Shown in pieces: positions 8,261-18,100 of a DNA stretch of 63,100 bases. This DNA is from an uncultured Verrucomicrobia subdivision 3 bacterium (GTDB lineage: Bacteria; Verrucomicrobiota; Verrucomicrobiia; Limisphaerales; UBA11358): positions 1 to 63,100 of the forward strand of contig CAITTG010000017.1 in the NCBI GenBank assembly GCA_903895255.1, read 5' to 3'. Position numbers and translations under genes: made by a program. Numbering within the stretch: the stretch's first letter is position 1; every line of letters starts with the position of its first letter. The notes beneath the pieces are model-generated. The model had not been told where the DNA came from, did not search any database, and saw only the letters and a program-made list of their open reading frames with translations.

Positions 8261-9151
8261 GTGGTGACCATTAACCGGCTCCAACGCAGCCTGCGCGCCA
8301 CCTTTCTCGGGATGGCGGTTAATATCACATTTGCCGTCGTCAAACTCTGCGCCGGCATCGTGGGGCATTCGCATGCTTTGATCGCGGACGCGGTGGAATC
8401 CTTTGCCGATATCTTTAGTTCCATCATTGTCTGGCGCGGATTAGTAGTGGCGGCGGCCCCGCCCGACGAGGATCATCCCTACGGTCATGGCAAGGCCGAG
8501 CCTATTGCGGCGGCGATTGTCTCGGCCATGCTCCTGGGCGCGGCGCTGTGGATTGCCATCGAGGCTTTTATCGAACTGCACGAGCCGCATCTGCCGCCCG
8601 CCCCGTTCACCCTGATCGTTCTGTTGGTGGTCATCACGGTCAAGGAACTGTTGTACCGCTTTGTCGCCCGCGAGGGCAGCGTGGTCAACAGTTCCGCCAT
8701 GAAGGCGGATGCCTGGCATCATCGCAGCGATGCCATCACCTCCGTGGCGGCGGGCATTGGCATCAGCGTGGCGCTCATTGGCGGCCCGGGGTTTGAGGCG
8801 GCGGATGATGTGGCCGCCATTGCGGCGGCGGCAGTCATCGCTTGGAACGGCTGGAATCTTCTGCGGCCCGCCTTGAACGAATTGATGGACACCGCCCCCA
8901 GCCGCGAAATCATCGATCAGATTCGCGTAATTGCCGGGCAGACGGAGGGCGTTGCGGATGTCGAAAAGTGCATCGTGCGCAAGGTGGGCTACCAGTATTT
9001 TGTGGACATGCATGTGGAGGTGGATCCGCAGATGACCGTCCTTCACTCCCACGAAATCGCGCATCAAGTGAAAAACCGGATTCGCACGGAACTCCCCTCC
9101 GTCTGCGATGTGCTGATTCATATTGAGCCCAACCGACCGGAGCGGCGTTAA
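8261..9151 (+). CDS. Cation diffusion facilitator (CDF) metal transporter
   Basis: A 296-residue proton-coupled exporter of divalent metal ions such as Zn, Fe, Co or Mn. The family block 'HSHALIADAVESFADIFSS' contains the transmembrane metal-site Asp residues, 'DEDHPYGHGKAEPIAA' is the next motif, and 'KADAWHHRSDAITS' (HxxxD) completes the site. The C-terminal cytoplasmic ferredoxin-like domain (about residues 205-290) contains 'HVEVDPQMTVLHSHEIAHQVK', typical of the metal-sensing dimer domain. Translation probably begins at the GTG at 8261. The metal cannot be told from sequence alone. Confidence 0.92.
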   Translation: MVTINRLQRSLRATFLGMAVNITFAVVKLCAGIVGHSHALIADAVESFADIFSSIIVWRGLVVAAAPPDEDHPYGHGKAEPIAAAIVSAMLLGAALWIAIEAFIELHEPHLPPAPFTLIVLLVVITVKELLYRFVAREGSVVNSSAMKADAWHHRSDAITSVAAGIGISVALIGGPGFEAADDVAAIAAAAVIAWNGWNLLRPALNELMDTAPSREIIDQIRVIAGQTEGVADVEKCIVRKVGYQYFVDMHVEVDPQMTVLHSHEIAHQVKNRIRTELPSVCDVLIHIEPNRPERR

Positions 9152-9394
9152 CCGGCGGCGGAGCGAGCCTGACGGTTTTGGTCATGGCCGCGCATCGCTG
9201 CGTCCCCTGACATTTCGCCTTGAGCAGGTCGCGGCGCCATCGCGACCAGCAGGTTTTTATCCCCGTTAGATTGTTTGAACCTTTTGGGCCCCCATTTCGT
9301 CTGAAGTAGAATCCGTGCAAGATATTCAAGTGGGGCACGTAAGGGCTGTGGTCACCGCCCCCCGGGCGGCCGGATTTTTCCCGGTGAATTAAAC

Positions 9395-10141
9395 ATGGAT
9401 GCGTTTATGCAAAATAGAATGACAAACCAGGCCCCAGCCCGGGCTTTTACATTGATTGAATTACTAGTGGTCTTTGCCATCATTGCCATTCTGGCGGCGA
9501 TGCTTTTGCCCGCCTTGAACAAGGCCAAGCAAAGCGGCTACCGGGCCGTGGACTTGAACAACCTTAAACAAATTGGGGTGGCGCTGAACCTCGTGGTGAC
9601 GGACAGCGAGGATCGTTTGCCCTGGGCCAACTGGCTGTCCGGAGAGGAGACCGCTCCCACGCCCCAGGGCTGGCTTTACACCCGCGACCTCACGGCCGCC
9701 GGCCCGGCCCAGTTCCCTGCGCAAACCGGCAGCTTTTGGGCCGTGCTCCAGAAACCACAGATATTCCTGTGTCCCAATGACAACACCAACGCCCCCTTCT
9801 TTAAGGAGCGGCCCCAGCAATTGTCCAGCTACGTCATCAACGGCGCCGTGTGTGATTATGGCAACGCCACCAACGGCGAGCCCAAACTAGCCCAAATGTC
9901 CCCGGCCGGGGTCGCTTTCTGGGAATGTAACAATGACACGGAACAGGCGAATATTGACAATTTTAATGACGGCTCCAGCAGCCCGGATGAAAATACCAGC
10001 GGTCGTCATGGCAAGGTTGCCATCCTGGGGTCGTTCGATGGCTCCGCTGCGTTGATGCAGCTCAGCATGTGGACCGCCAAGATGCAGTCCGCCAGTGCCA
10101 ACGAATTATGGTGTTACCCCGGCACTGCTGACGGGCATTAA
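9395..10141 (+). CDS. Type II secretion/type IV pilus pseudopilin
   Basis: A 248-residue protein with a class III prepilin leader: '[19 protein letters not shown]' has Ala just before the mature Phe and the conserved Glu at +5, followed by '[13 protein letters not shown]'. The leader is removed and the N-terminus methylated by a prepilin peptidase. The rest is a variable globular domain with an H/DG-type C-terminal region ('[21 protein letters not shown]'). Verrucomicrobiota and Planctomycetota genomes hold dozens of such paralogues. The next gene, 6 bp downstream, is a second member. Function beyond being exported to a pseudopilus-like structure is unknown. Confidence 0.85.
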   Translation: MDAFMQNRMTNQAPARAFTLIELLVVFAIIAILAAMLLPALNKAKQSGYRAVDLNNLKQIGVALNLVVTDSEDRLPWANWLSGEETAPTPQGWLYTRDLTAAGPAQFPAQTGSFWAVLQKPQIFLCPNDNTNAPFFKERPQQLSSYVINGAVCDYGNATNGEPKLAQMSPAGVAFWECNNDTEQANIDNFNDGSSSPDENTSGRHGKVAILGSFDGSAALMQLSMWTAKMQSASANELWCYPGTADGH

Positions 10142-10147
10142 ACCGCT

Positions 10148-10873
10148 ATGAAGACCACTGCCTGCCAGACCTCCACCCGCGCCTTCACCCTCATTGAACT
10201 GCTTGTGGTGATCGCCATCATCGCCATCCTGGCGGCGATGTTGTTGCCGGCGCTCAGCGCCGCGAAGCAACGTGCCTGGACAACCAGTTGCAACTCCAAC
10301 CTGCACCAGATCGGCCTGGGCATGCGCATGTTTGCCGATGACAATCGCGAATTGTTTCCCGAGTCGGGTGACGATATTCACTGGGGCGCTGTGGACGCGG
10401 CGCCACCCACGGGTTCGGGCCAGGCAAGCTGGATGGAGCAAATCATCGGCTACACCGCCACCACCAACGTTTACCGTTGTCCGGGCAATGTGCAGTTGCC
10501 GCTCCTGCAACAGGGGCCCTTCAACTATTTTAATGGTTGCAACGCGGCGTATGGCGAGGCCAACGGCTGCGCGCCGGTCAAATCCTTAAAAATCTTGTAT
10601 CCTTCGGCCTTTGTTTTAGGTGGCGACACTGCCGGTGTGCAAACCCAGCCCGGCGCGCTGGTCCCCTTCGATCCTTTGGATGCCGACAAGGATGATTACA
10701 CTCAAAACTGTGTTGGTGGCGCCGCCAACGGCTCGCCGTTTGAAATCTGGCAGATCCACAGCAAGGGCCAGAACGTGCTCTTTGCCGATGGCCACTCCCA
10801 GTGGTACAAAGGGTACAACCGGGGCGAGATGACCTTCGGTTACACCACCATGACCAATTGGGTGGCCTATTGA
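10148..10873 (+). CDS. Type II secretion/type IV pilus pseudopilin, second copy
   Basis: A 241-residue paralogue of the upstream gene. The leader '[20 protein letters not shown]' again has Ala at -1 and Glu at +5, and the hydrophobic helix ends with '[10 protein letters not shown]'. The C-terminus carries '[16 protein letters not shown]', the 'F.DGH' motif typical of this bacterial family (H-X9-DG type). Only 6 bp separate it from the upstream pseudopilin, so both are probably made together. The start is the first ATG of the frame, seven bases after the preceding stop. Confidence 0.85.
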   Translation: MKTTACQTSTRAFTLIELLVVIAIIAILAAMLLPALSAAKQRAWTTSCNSNLHQIGLGMRMFADDNRELFPESGDDIHWGAVDAAPPTGSGQASWMEQIIGYTATTNVYRCPGNVQLPLLQQGPFNYFNGCNAAYGEANGCAPVKSLKILYPSAFVLGGDTAGVQTQPGALVPFDPLDADKDDYTQNCVGGAANGSPFEIWQIHSKGQNVLFADGHSQWYKGYNRGEMTFGYTTMTNWVAY

Positions 10874-10903
10874 ATAAGGCTCCAGGTTGTCAGGAGCCAG
10901 TCG

Positions 10904-11218
10904 TCAACTTGAGCGGGTTAATTGGGACTGCCCCCATTTGCATAGTTCCCGCATCACCGGGCGCAGGGTTTTGCCATACGGGGTCATGGAGTATTCCACC
11001 CGGGGGGGGACTTCAGGGAAAACCTGCCGGGCGATAATCCCATCCCGCTCCAATTCGCGCAGTTGCTGGGTGAGCATTTTTTGCGTGGCGTCCGGCAGCA
11101 GCCGGCGCAGCTCCCCAAAGCGGCGTTTGGCGGTCAGCAAATGATACAGGATGACGGGCTTCCATTTGCCGCCAATGACATCCACGGCGGCCCGGGCGGG
11201 GCAATCTTCGAGGCGCAT
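10904..11218 (-). CDS. HxlR-family transcriptional regulator
   Basis: A 104-residue winged-helix regulator. The N-terminal 'RLEDCPARAAVDVIGGKWKP' holds the conserved redox-active Cys (Cys6) of the HxlR/YodB/HypR group, followed by 'RFGELRRLLPDATQKMLTQQ' (recognition helix) and 'YSMTPYGKTLRPVM' (wing and dimer helix). Members sense quinones, aldehydes or oxidants by thiol modification and usually repress a divergent oxidoreductase gene. Here the divergent neighbours are an SDR-like gene and an alcohol dehydrogenase, which fits an aldehyde/electrophile response. The 93-bp intergenic space should hold the operator. Confidence 0.9.
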   Translation of the reverse strand: MRLEDCPARAAVDVIGGKWKPVILYHLLTAKRRFGELRRLLPDATQKMLTQQLRELERDGIIARQVFPEVPPRVEYSMTPYGKTLRPVMRELCKWGQSQLTRSS

Positions 11219-11311
11219 TTTCAGTGGGTGAAACAGGCACTTTATGGTGCCTACTTGTGCTAATCATTTTGCGGGTTAACCTTGGTTCCGGCAACTTAGA
11301 ATTGTCGGTTC

Positions 11312-11971
11312 ATGAAAAAATGTGTTTGCATCATTGTCGGGTTTGGGCCGGGGATGGGACTGGCACTGGCGAAGGCGTTTGGCCGCGAAGGCTGCGCACT
11401 GGCCTTGTTATCGCGAGATCCGGGCCGCCATGCCTCCCTCCTCGCACCGCTGGATCAGGAGAGTTTTACCGTGCGAACTTGGGCCGCTGACGCTGGCGAC
11501 GAGGCGGCTCTCACGGCGGCCCTTGCTGCTGCCGAACGGGAACTCGGACCAGCCGAGGTGCTGATTTACAACGCCCTGGCCCCCACCTTTTTGCCGCCCA
11601 CTGCCTTGAAGGCTGACCAACTGGTAGCCGATTTCCGGGTGAACGTTGCGGGCGCACTCGTGGCGACGCAGCGGGTATTGCCGGGCATGCGCGTGCGTGG
11701 CCGTGGCACGGTGCTGTTTACCGGCGGGGGCTGGGCCTTCCAACCGTGGTCCGGCGCGGCCTCGCCGGGCATAGGCAAAGCGGGGCTGCGGAATCTTGCG
11801 CAGTCCCTCGCGCAGGAGCTGGCGGGCACAGATGTGCATATCGGCACGGTGACCATTGCCGGGCAGGTGCAGGCGGGCACCCATTTTGACCCGGACAAGA
11901 TTGCGCAGGCTTATGTGACCCTGTACCGTCAGGCGCCGGCCGAGTTCGAAACTGAATTTATCTACGACTAA
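11312..11971 (+). CDS. SDR-family protein lacking the catalytic tyrosine
   Basis: A 219-residue Rossmann protein. The nucleotide-binding loop reads 'IIVGFGPGMGLALAKAFGREG', and 'VNVAGALVATQRVLPGM' is the usual Asn-containing helix. At the place of the catalytic YxxxK the sequence is 'ASPGIGKAGLRNLAQSLAQEL': the Lys is kept but Tyr is replaced by Pro. This points to a non-canonical or catalytically altered member. It is divergent from the HxlR regulator and 24 bp upstream of the alcohol dehydrogenase, so it is probably part of the same regulated unit. Confidence 0.85.
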   Translation: MKKCVCIIVGFGPGMGLALAKAFGREGCALALLSRDPGRHASLLAPLDQESFTVRTWAADAGDEAALTAALAAAERELGPAEVLIYNALAPTFLPPTALKADQLVADFRVNVAGALVATQRVLPGMRVRGRGTVLFTGGGWAFQPWSGAASPGIGKAGLRNLAQSLAQELAGTDVHIGTVTIAGQVQAGTHFDPDKIAQAYVTLYRQAPAEFETEFIYD

Positions 11972-11995
11972 ACCGTTCACCCCCCAAAAAAATCC

Positions 11996-13015
11996 ATGAC
12001 CACTACCATCAAAGCCCTTGCCGCCTTTGGCGCCAAAGAACCACTCAAACCCTTTGAATACAATCCCGGCCCGCTCGGCAGCGAGCAGGTCGAGATCGCC
12101 GTGGAAAGTTGCGGCATCTGCCACAGCGACCTCTCGATGCTTGATAATGACTGGGGCATGACCACGTATCCATTTGTGCCCGGCCACGAGGTGGTAGGCA
12201 CGGTGGTGGCGGTCGGCGAGCACACCAAGCGGGTCAAAGTGGGTGACCGCGTGGGCCTGGGCTGGTACTCGGATAGTTGCGGTTCCTGTGAACAATGCCT
12301 TTCCGGCAATCAAAATCTCTGTGCGAAGGCCGAGGGAACCATCGTGGGCCGCCACGGCGGCTTCGCCACCCGGGTGCGGGCGAATTGGACGTGGGTCAGC
12401 CCGCTGCCGGCGGGCATTGACGCCACCAAGGCCGGGCCGCTCCTCTGCGGCGGTATCACCGTGTTTAACCCTATCGTGCAGTGCGGCATCAAGCCCACGG
12501 ACAGCGTGGCCGTCATTGGCATTGGCGGGTTGGGGCACATGGCCTTGAAATTTCTGCGGGCGTGGGGTTGCGAAGTCACGGCCTTTACCACCAGTGATTC
12601 CAAGCGGGAGGAGGCGTTGCGCCTGGGTGCCCATCGGACCTTGAATTCACGCAATCCGGAAGAACTCGCCAAAGCCGCCGGGACATTTGACTTTATCCTC
12701 AATACCGCCAACGCCGGGCTGGATTGGAACTCCTACATCGGCGCCTTGAAGCCCAAGGGCCGCCTTCACACCGTCGGCGCGGTGCCGGAGCCGATGGCGA
12801 TGATCGCCTTTCCGCTGATCCTCGGCCAGAAGTCGCTCTCCGGTTCACCTCTGGGAAGTCCGGCGACCACGGATTCCATGCTTAAATTCAGTGCCCGTCA
12901 TGGCATTGCCCCGACCACGGAATTCTTCCCGATGTCCCGCGCCAACGAGGCTCTGGACCATTTGCGCTCCGGCAAGGCGCGCTACCGCATCGTGCTTACG
13001 AATGATTTGAAATGA
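11996..13015 (+). CDS. Zinc-dependent alcohol dehydrogenase, CAD/YahK-like
   Basis: A 339-residue medium-chain dehydrogenase, probably an NADPH-dependent aldehyde reductase. The catalytic zinc ligands are in 'ESCGICHSDLSML' and 'PGHEVVGTVVAVG'; the structural zinc loop is 'DSCGSCEQCLSGNQNLC'. The cofactor fold shows 'AVIGIGGLGHMALKFLRAWG'. Overall it resembles cinnamyl-alcohol dehydrogenase/YahK enzymes that reduce a broad range of aldehydes. Control by the divergent HxlR-type regulator is likely. Its stop codon overlaps the next start (ATGA), which suggests coupling to the SnoaL-like gene. Confidence 0.93.
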   Translation: MTTTIKALAAFGAKEPLKPFEYNPGPLGSEQVEIAVESCGICHSDLSMLDNDWGMTTYPFVPGHEVVGTVVAVGEHTKRVKVGDRVGLGWYSDSCGSCEQCLSGNQNLCAKAEGTIVGRHGGFATRVRANWTWVSPLPAGIDATKAGPLLCGGITVFNPIVQCGIKPTDSVAVIGIGGLGHMALKFLRAWGCEVTAFTTSDSKREEALRLGAHRTLNSRNPEELAKAAGTFDFILNTANAGLDWNSYIGALKPKGRLHTVGAVPEPMAMIAFPLILGQKSLSGSPLGSPATTDSMLKFSARHGIAPTTEFFPMSRANEALDHLRSGKARYRIVLTNDLK

Positions 13016-13450
13016 AGCCACCCCTGCCAGTGCCGGCGAAAGCCGATCCGGGTTTTACCCTTGAGGAGATGAAGGCGTTTGTGCGCCGCCATTTTGATGA
13101 TTTCGTCAATCGGCAGCAATCCGATGTCGCCCTGAAAAATTTCAGCGCGGATTTTCTGGATCATGACGAGCCCGGCGGCGCGGTGGCAGGGCCCCTCGCG
13201 GCCAAGACCATGATGGAACACGCCTATCAACGCTGGCCGGATTTGCGCGTGGCGGTGGTGGATATTCTGGCGGAGGGTGACAAGGTCATGGTGCGGAATA
13301 TCTGGACCGCCACGGAAAAAGCCACCGGCAAAAAAAATCCAGTTCCACGGCTTCGTGCTGTGGCGCTTTGCGAATCGCAAAATCGTGGAACGCTGGGCGA
13401 CCCTCACGCCCCCGGCGGAAATCGCGGATTCGGCGGCGCTCGTTTGGTGA
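13012..13450 (+). pseudogene. SnoaL-like (ester cyclase-type) protein, apparent frameshift
   Basis: The start 'FTLEEMKAFVRRHFDDFVNRQ' and the core 'MMEHAYQRWPDLRVAVVDILAEGDKVMVRNIW' fit the SnoaL-like/NTF2 fold. After 'TATEKATGKK' the reading frame passes a run of eight A (13330-13337). The frame as written continues into a Pro/Arg/Gly-rich tail ending at 13503, inside argG. Removing one A restores 'IQFHGFVLWRFANRKIVERW', the expected last strands of the family, ending with TGA at 13448-13450 (about 145 residues). So the gene is a fresh pseudogene, a sequencing error in a homopolymer, or made by slippage. It overlaps the dehydrogenase stop codon by 4 bp. Confidence 0.8.
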
Positions 13451-13499
13451 TAAATTTCCGCTTTGCGTTTTGGCCGGGCGGACGGTTTAATATCCGCAC

Positions 13500-14729
13500 A
13501 TGAAAATCGTTTTAGCATATTCGGGCGGCCTCGACACCTCGGTGCTGCTTTCTTGGATCAAGGAAAAATACGACGCCGAGATGATCTGCTTCTGCGCCAA
13601 CATCGGCCAGGAGGATGAGCTCGATGGCCTGGAGGCCAAGGCCAGAAACACCGGCGCGTCGAAAATTTACATCGATGATTTGCAGGAGGAGTTTGCGCGC
13701 GATTTCATTTACCCGATGATCCAGGCCGGGGCGATTTACGAAGGCCAGTATTTTCTGGGCACCAGCATCGCCCGGCCGTTGATTGCCAAGCGCATGGTGG
13801 AGATTGCCAGGAAGGAAAAGGCTGACGCCATCGCCCACGGCGCCACCGGCAAGGGCAATGACCAGGTGCGGTTTGAACTCACCGCCGCGGCGCTGGCGCC
13901 CGATTTGGAGGTCATCGCACCGTGGCGGGACGAACGGTATCGCGCGGATTTCCCCGGCCGGCAGGAGATGATTGATTATTGCGCGAAGCACAAGATTCCC
14001 GTGCAAGCCAGCGCCAAGAAGCCCTTCTCCATGGATCGCAACCTCCTGCACATTTCTTATGAGGCCGGCATTTTGGAGGATCCGTGGTTTGACGCCGGTG
14101 ATTTGAAGAACCGTAATTATTTCACCACCCTCTCGGTGCTGCCCGAGGACGCGCCGAACAAGCCGGAATTTGTGGAGCTGGATTTCGTGAAAGGCGATTG
14201 CGTGGCGGTGAACGGCGAAAAGCTCAGCCCGCTCGCCGTCATGCGCAAGTTGAACAAAGTGGGCGGCAAGCACGGCGTGGGCCGCGTGGACATGGTGGAG
14301 AACCGCTACGTGGGCATGAAATCCCGCGGCGTGTACGAAACCCCCGGCGGCGCGATTTTGCAATTCGCCCACCGTCAGATTGAGAGTCTTACCATGGACC
14401 GCGAGGTCATGCACATCCGCGACTCGCTCATACCCAAGTATGCCGAACTGGTGTATTACGGCTACTGGTTCGCACCGGAACGGCTGGCCTTGCAGGCCCT
14501 GGTGACCGAGAGCCAGAAAAACGTTACGGGCACCGTGCGAGTTAAACTTTACAAGGGCAACATCCTGGTGGCGGGCCGCAAGTCGCCGGTAAGCCTTTAC
14601 AATCCGCACATCGCCACCATGGAAGCCGACCCGACCAAGGCCTATAACCAGGACGACGCGACCGGGTTCATCCGGTTGAACGCCTTGCGTCTGAAAGTGG
14701 CGGCGAAGGTCCACGCGAAGAAAAAGTAA
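13500..14729 (+). CDS. argG: Argininosuccinate synthase
   Basis: A 409-residue enzyme that joins citrulline and aspartate with ATP in arginine synthesis. The N-type PP-loop '[17 protein letters not shown]', the citrulline/Asp-binding '[16 protein letters not shown]' and '[14 protein letters not shown]' are all intact, and the length is typical. The start ATG at 13500 has 'TTTAATATCCGCACA' upstream, with no Shine-Dalgarno sequence. A strong intrinsic terminator follows 28 bp after the stop codon. No other arg genes are adjacent. Confidence 0.97.
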   Translation: MKIVLAYSGGLDTSVLLSWIKEKYDAEMICFCANIGQEDELDGLEAKARNTGASKIYIDDLQEEFARDFIYPMIQAGAIYEGQYFLGTSIARPLIAKRMVEIARKEKADAIAHGATGKGNDQVRFELTAAALAPDLEVIAPWRDERYRADFPGRQEMIDYCAKHKIPVQASAKKPFSMDRNLLHISYEAGILEDPWFDAGDLKNRNYFTTLSVLPEDAPNKPEFVELDFVKGDCVAVNGEKLSPLAVMRKLNKVGGKHGVGRVDMVENRYVGMKSRGVYETPGGAILQFAHRQIESLTMDREVMHIRDSLIPKYAELVYYGYWFAPERLALQALVTESQKNVTGTVRVKLYKGNILVAGRKSPVSLYNPHIATMEADPTKAYNQDDATGFIRLNALRLKVAAKVHAKKK

Positions 14730-14757
14730 ATTTACAACAGCAGGCTAAATTTCGAGG

Positions 14758-14784
14758 CCCGCGGCGAAAGCCGCGGGTTTTTTT
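14758..14784 (+). terminator. Intrinsic terminator after argG
   Basis: An 8-bp perfect stem CCCGCGGC/GCCGCGGG with a GAAA tetraloop, followed directly by seven T. This is a textbook rho-independent terminator. Confidence 0.92.
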
Positions 14785-15135
14785 ATTTTAAAGCAGGCCT
14801 TGCCCCGGGAAACGGCTGCAAATCTTTGATGTCTTGTGACCCAAGCATGAAACCAAGCGTGCAAAATTTCCGGTCGCCCAGGGCAAATCTGCCCGGACTG
14901 TTAGTTTTCATCATTAATGGCCCTGTTGGTTCTCACCTGAGCCTCATTTGCTGGATGCTCACCCCCTTTCAAAACCGATTTAGAATTTTTCTAACGACCC
15001 TGGGCGAGACTCTGCATAGTTCGTTGATGCTGGCTACTTTTTGCTTGCCAGTTAGGGCGCTTTCAGATTTAGTAATTTCAAGCCGAGCAATGTTCCAACC
15101 TTGGCGGAATTTGGCCAGGACGAGGTGAATAATTT
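14785..15135. other. Intergenic, no gene seen
   Basis: The open frame at 14826-15128 has no protein-like pattern (no domain, no signal peptide). The stretch presumably holds the promoter of the large secreted protein at 15136; I could not single out a convincing -35/-10 pair. Confidence 0.5.
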
Positions 15136-18100
15136 ATGACAAAAGTGATTTTTCCAATTTCTCTGGCGGCTCTCCCGTTTTGCCCGGCCACAAAAGCTTC
15201 ATCGCGCACCAAAACGTGCCGGGGTTGGATGTTTCTGGCCATGTTGGTCCTCGCCGCCACGTTTTCCGCCTCGGCCGACACCATCGCGCCGGTTATTTCG
15301 GATGTTTCACCGCTTTCGGCCACGAATGGCGCGCTAATCACCATCACTGGCGAAAACTTTAGCCCGATCCCCACCAATGATCTTGTCCGGTTTGGGGCGG
15401 TCGCCACCATCCCGCTGACTGCCTCCGCGACGCAATTGACCGTTTTGGTGCCGGCCGGGGTGACGCTGGCACCGGTTTCGGTGACGGTAGAAGGACTAAC
15501 GACGGCTTTCAGCCGGTTGTTTGTGCCCACGTTCAACGGCGATGGCTCCCCTTTTGGTACGAACAGTCTCGGCAACGCCTTCACCCTGCCTGCCGGGGCC
15601 AGCCCGGGTTACATCTTGATCGCGGATCTGGATGGTGATGGCCGGCCGGACCTGGCCGATGTGGACGGCAATTCGCACACCCTTTCCATCTTTCATAATA
15701 TCGGCACCAACGGCGTCCTGAGCGCCGCATCTTTTGCCCCTGACGTTACCATCAATCTGCCGCCGGATCTCCCCAGCGGTTGCAATCCCTTGTCCCTGCA
15801 CGCCGTGGACCTGGACGGTGACGGCCGGCTGGATTTGGTCGTGGCTGAACTGGGCGGTGACCGGATCACTATTTTGCAAAACCAAAGCACCCCGGGAACG
15901 CTCGATACCAATTCGTTTGCCGCCCCGTTATACCTTTACGTTGGTAATGATGTGCGTAACGCCAGCGCGGCGGATTTGGATGGGGACGGCCGGCCGGATC
16001 TGGTGGCGTCCCTTTATGGCAGCAGCCAGATTTTAATTCTAAAAAATTTGGCCTCACCGGGTCCGCTGACCACCAACTCCTTTGCCGCGCCAGTGGGTTT
16101 CGCCCTGCCTGCGGGTTCCCAGGATTTCTCCGTCGGGGATTTGGATGGGGATGGCAAACCCGATCTGGCGGTTTCGATCTACGGCGGGGCCGGCGGGGTT
16201 TCAATCTTCCGTAACACCGCCACCACCGGCGTGATCGACACTAATTCCTTCGCTCCACGCGTGGATTTTCCCGGCCTGGGCAATAATAATATCATCGCCA
16301 TGGGGGATCTGGATGGCGATGGCAAACCCGACCTGGTGGTTTCGGCGATTAATCCCCAGGCAATTTCGGTGTATCGCAATCTGAGTTCGCCGGGTGTTTT
16401 TGACACCAATTCCCTGGCCCCCGAGGTGGATTTTTCCACCCCCGGCTGGGCACATTCCGTCGCCTTGGCGGACTTAACGGGGAATGGCAAGCTGGATATC
16501 GCCGTGGTGGGGGAACTGCCCAGTTACTTGTCGGTGTTTCCGAATGTTAGCACCCCCGGTAGCTTTACCTCCGCCTCGTTGGGGACGCGGGTGGACTTCG
16601 CCACCGGCTGGAACGCCTGGGGCGTGGCAGCGGGTGATTTAGCCGGTAACGGCCAGCCCGATCTGATATTTGCCAACCAATACGACGGTGTGCTGATGAT
16701 TTATCAAAACCTCAGCCCCCTCGCCGGACCGCCTTCCATCAGCACGCAACCCGCGGATCAGACCATTGGTGTTGGGGAGGCCGCCAGTTTTTCCGTGGTG
16801 GCCGGCGGTAGTGGCAACTTAAGTTACCAATGGAGTTACAACGGGACCCCGGTTTATGGGGCGACCAATGCCACGCTGAACCTGTCCAGCGTCCAGCCCA
16901 ACCAAGCCGGCTCCTATCAGGTGGCCGTGACCAACGTGTACGGCGCGGTGACTAGTTCTCCGGCGATGCTGACCGTTCTGATGTCGCCGGTGATCACCAG
17001 CGAGCCGGTCAGTCAATCGGTGACCAACGGTGTCAACGTCACCTTTGGTGCGGGGGTGACGGGCGCGGACTTAACCTACGAATGGCTGTTTAACGGGGTT
17101 CCCCTCCAGGCCGACGATATTATCACCACGGCGGCGGGTAACAACAGTTTGGGGGGCGGCTATTCAGGAGACGGGGGCCCCGCCACCAACGCGGCTTTTT
17201 ATTATGTGGCAGAACTCACCCGGGATGTCGCCGGCAATTTGTACATCGCCGACACTTTTAATTTCGTCATCCGCAAAGTCAGCCCCGACGGCACCATCAC
17301 CACGGTGGCGGGTAACAATAGTTTGGGTGCGGGTTATTCCGGGGATGGCGGTCCAGCCACCAACGCCACCCTCAATTATCCCGCTGCCGTCGCGGTGGAT
17401 GGCGCGGGCAACCTGTTCATTGCCGATACGCACAACCATGTCATTCGCAAGGTCGATGCCGGCGGCACCATCACCACCGTGGTGGGCAATTCCGCCCTCG
17501 GGGGCGGTTATGCCGGCGATGGTGGCGCCGCCACTAATGCGGCCCTGAATTTCCCTGTCAGTTTGTCGTTCGATGGCGCGGGCAACCTGTACATCGCCGA
17601 ATTTTATAATCATCTCATTCGCAAGGTCAGTACCTCCGGCATTATTTCGACTGTGGCGGGCAATCATAATCTGGCGGGAACCTGGTCCGGCGACGGTGGC
17701 CCGGCCACGAATGCCGGGTTGAACCTGCCTGCTGGTATTCTGGCGGATGGGTCGGGCAACCTGTACATTACCGAGGATGGCAACAACGACATTCGCAAGG
17801 TGGATGCCGGCGGCACGATCAGCACCATTGCCGGGAACCCGAGTTTGGGCGCCGGTTACTCAGGCGATGGCGGTCCCGCCACCAATGCGGCCCTGAATTA
17901 CCCGGAGCAAATCGCCGAGGACACTGCCGGGAATCTTTATTTTCCCGAATATGGCAACAACATCGTTCGCGAAGTGACGACGACCGGGTTGATTACCACG
18001 GTGGCCGGCAATCAAAGCCTGGGCGCCGGTTATTCAGGTGACGGCGGAGCTGCCACCAATGCCGCCCTCAACAATCCCACCGGAGTCGCGCTCGATGCCG

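Noticed and set aside
13512..14714. A 400-residue open frame on the minus strand opposite argG
   Set aside because: Mirror of a conserved enzyme gene; no protein-like features.
14826..15128. A 100-residue open frame before the giant secreted protein
   Set aside because: No signal peptide, domain or conserved pattern; codon use unlike neighbours.
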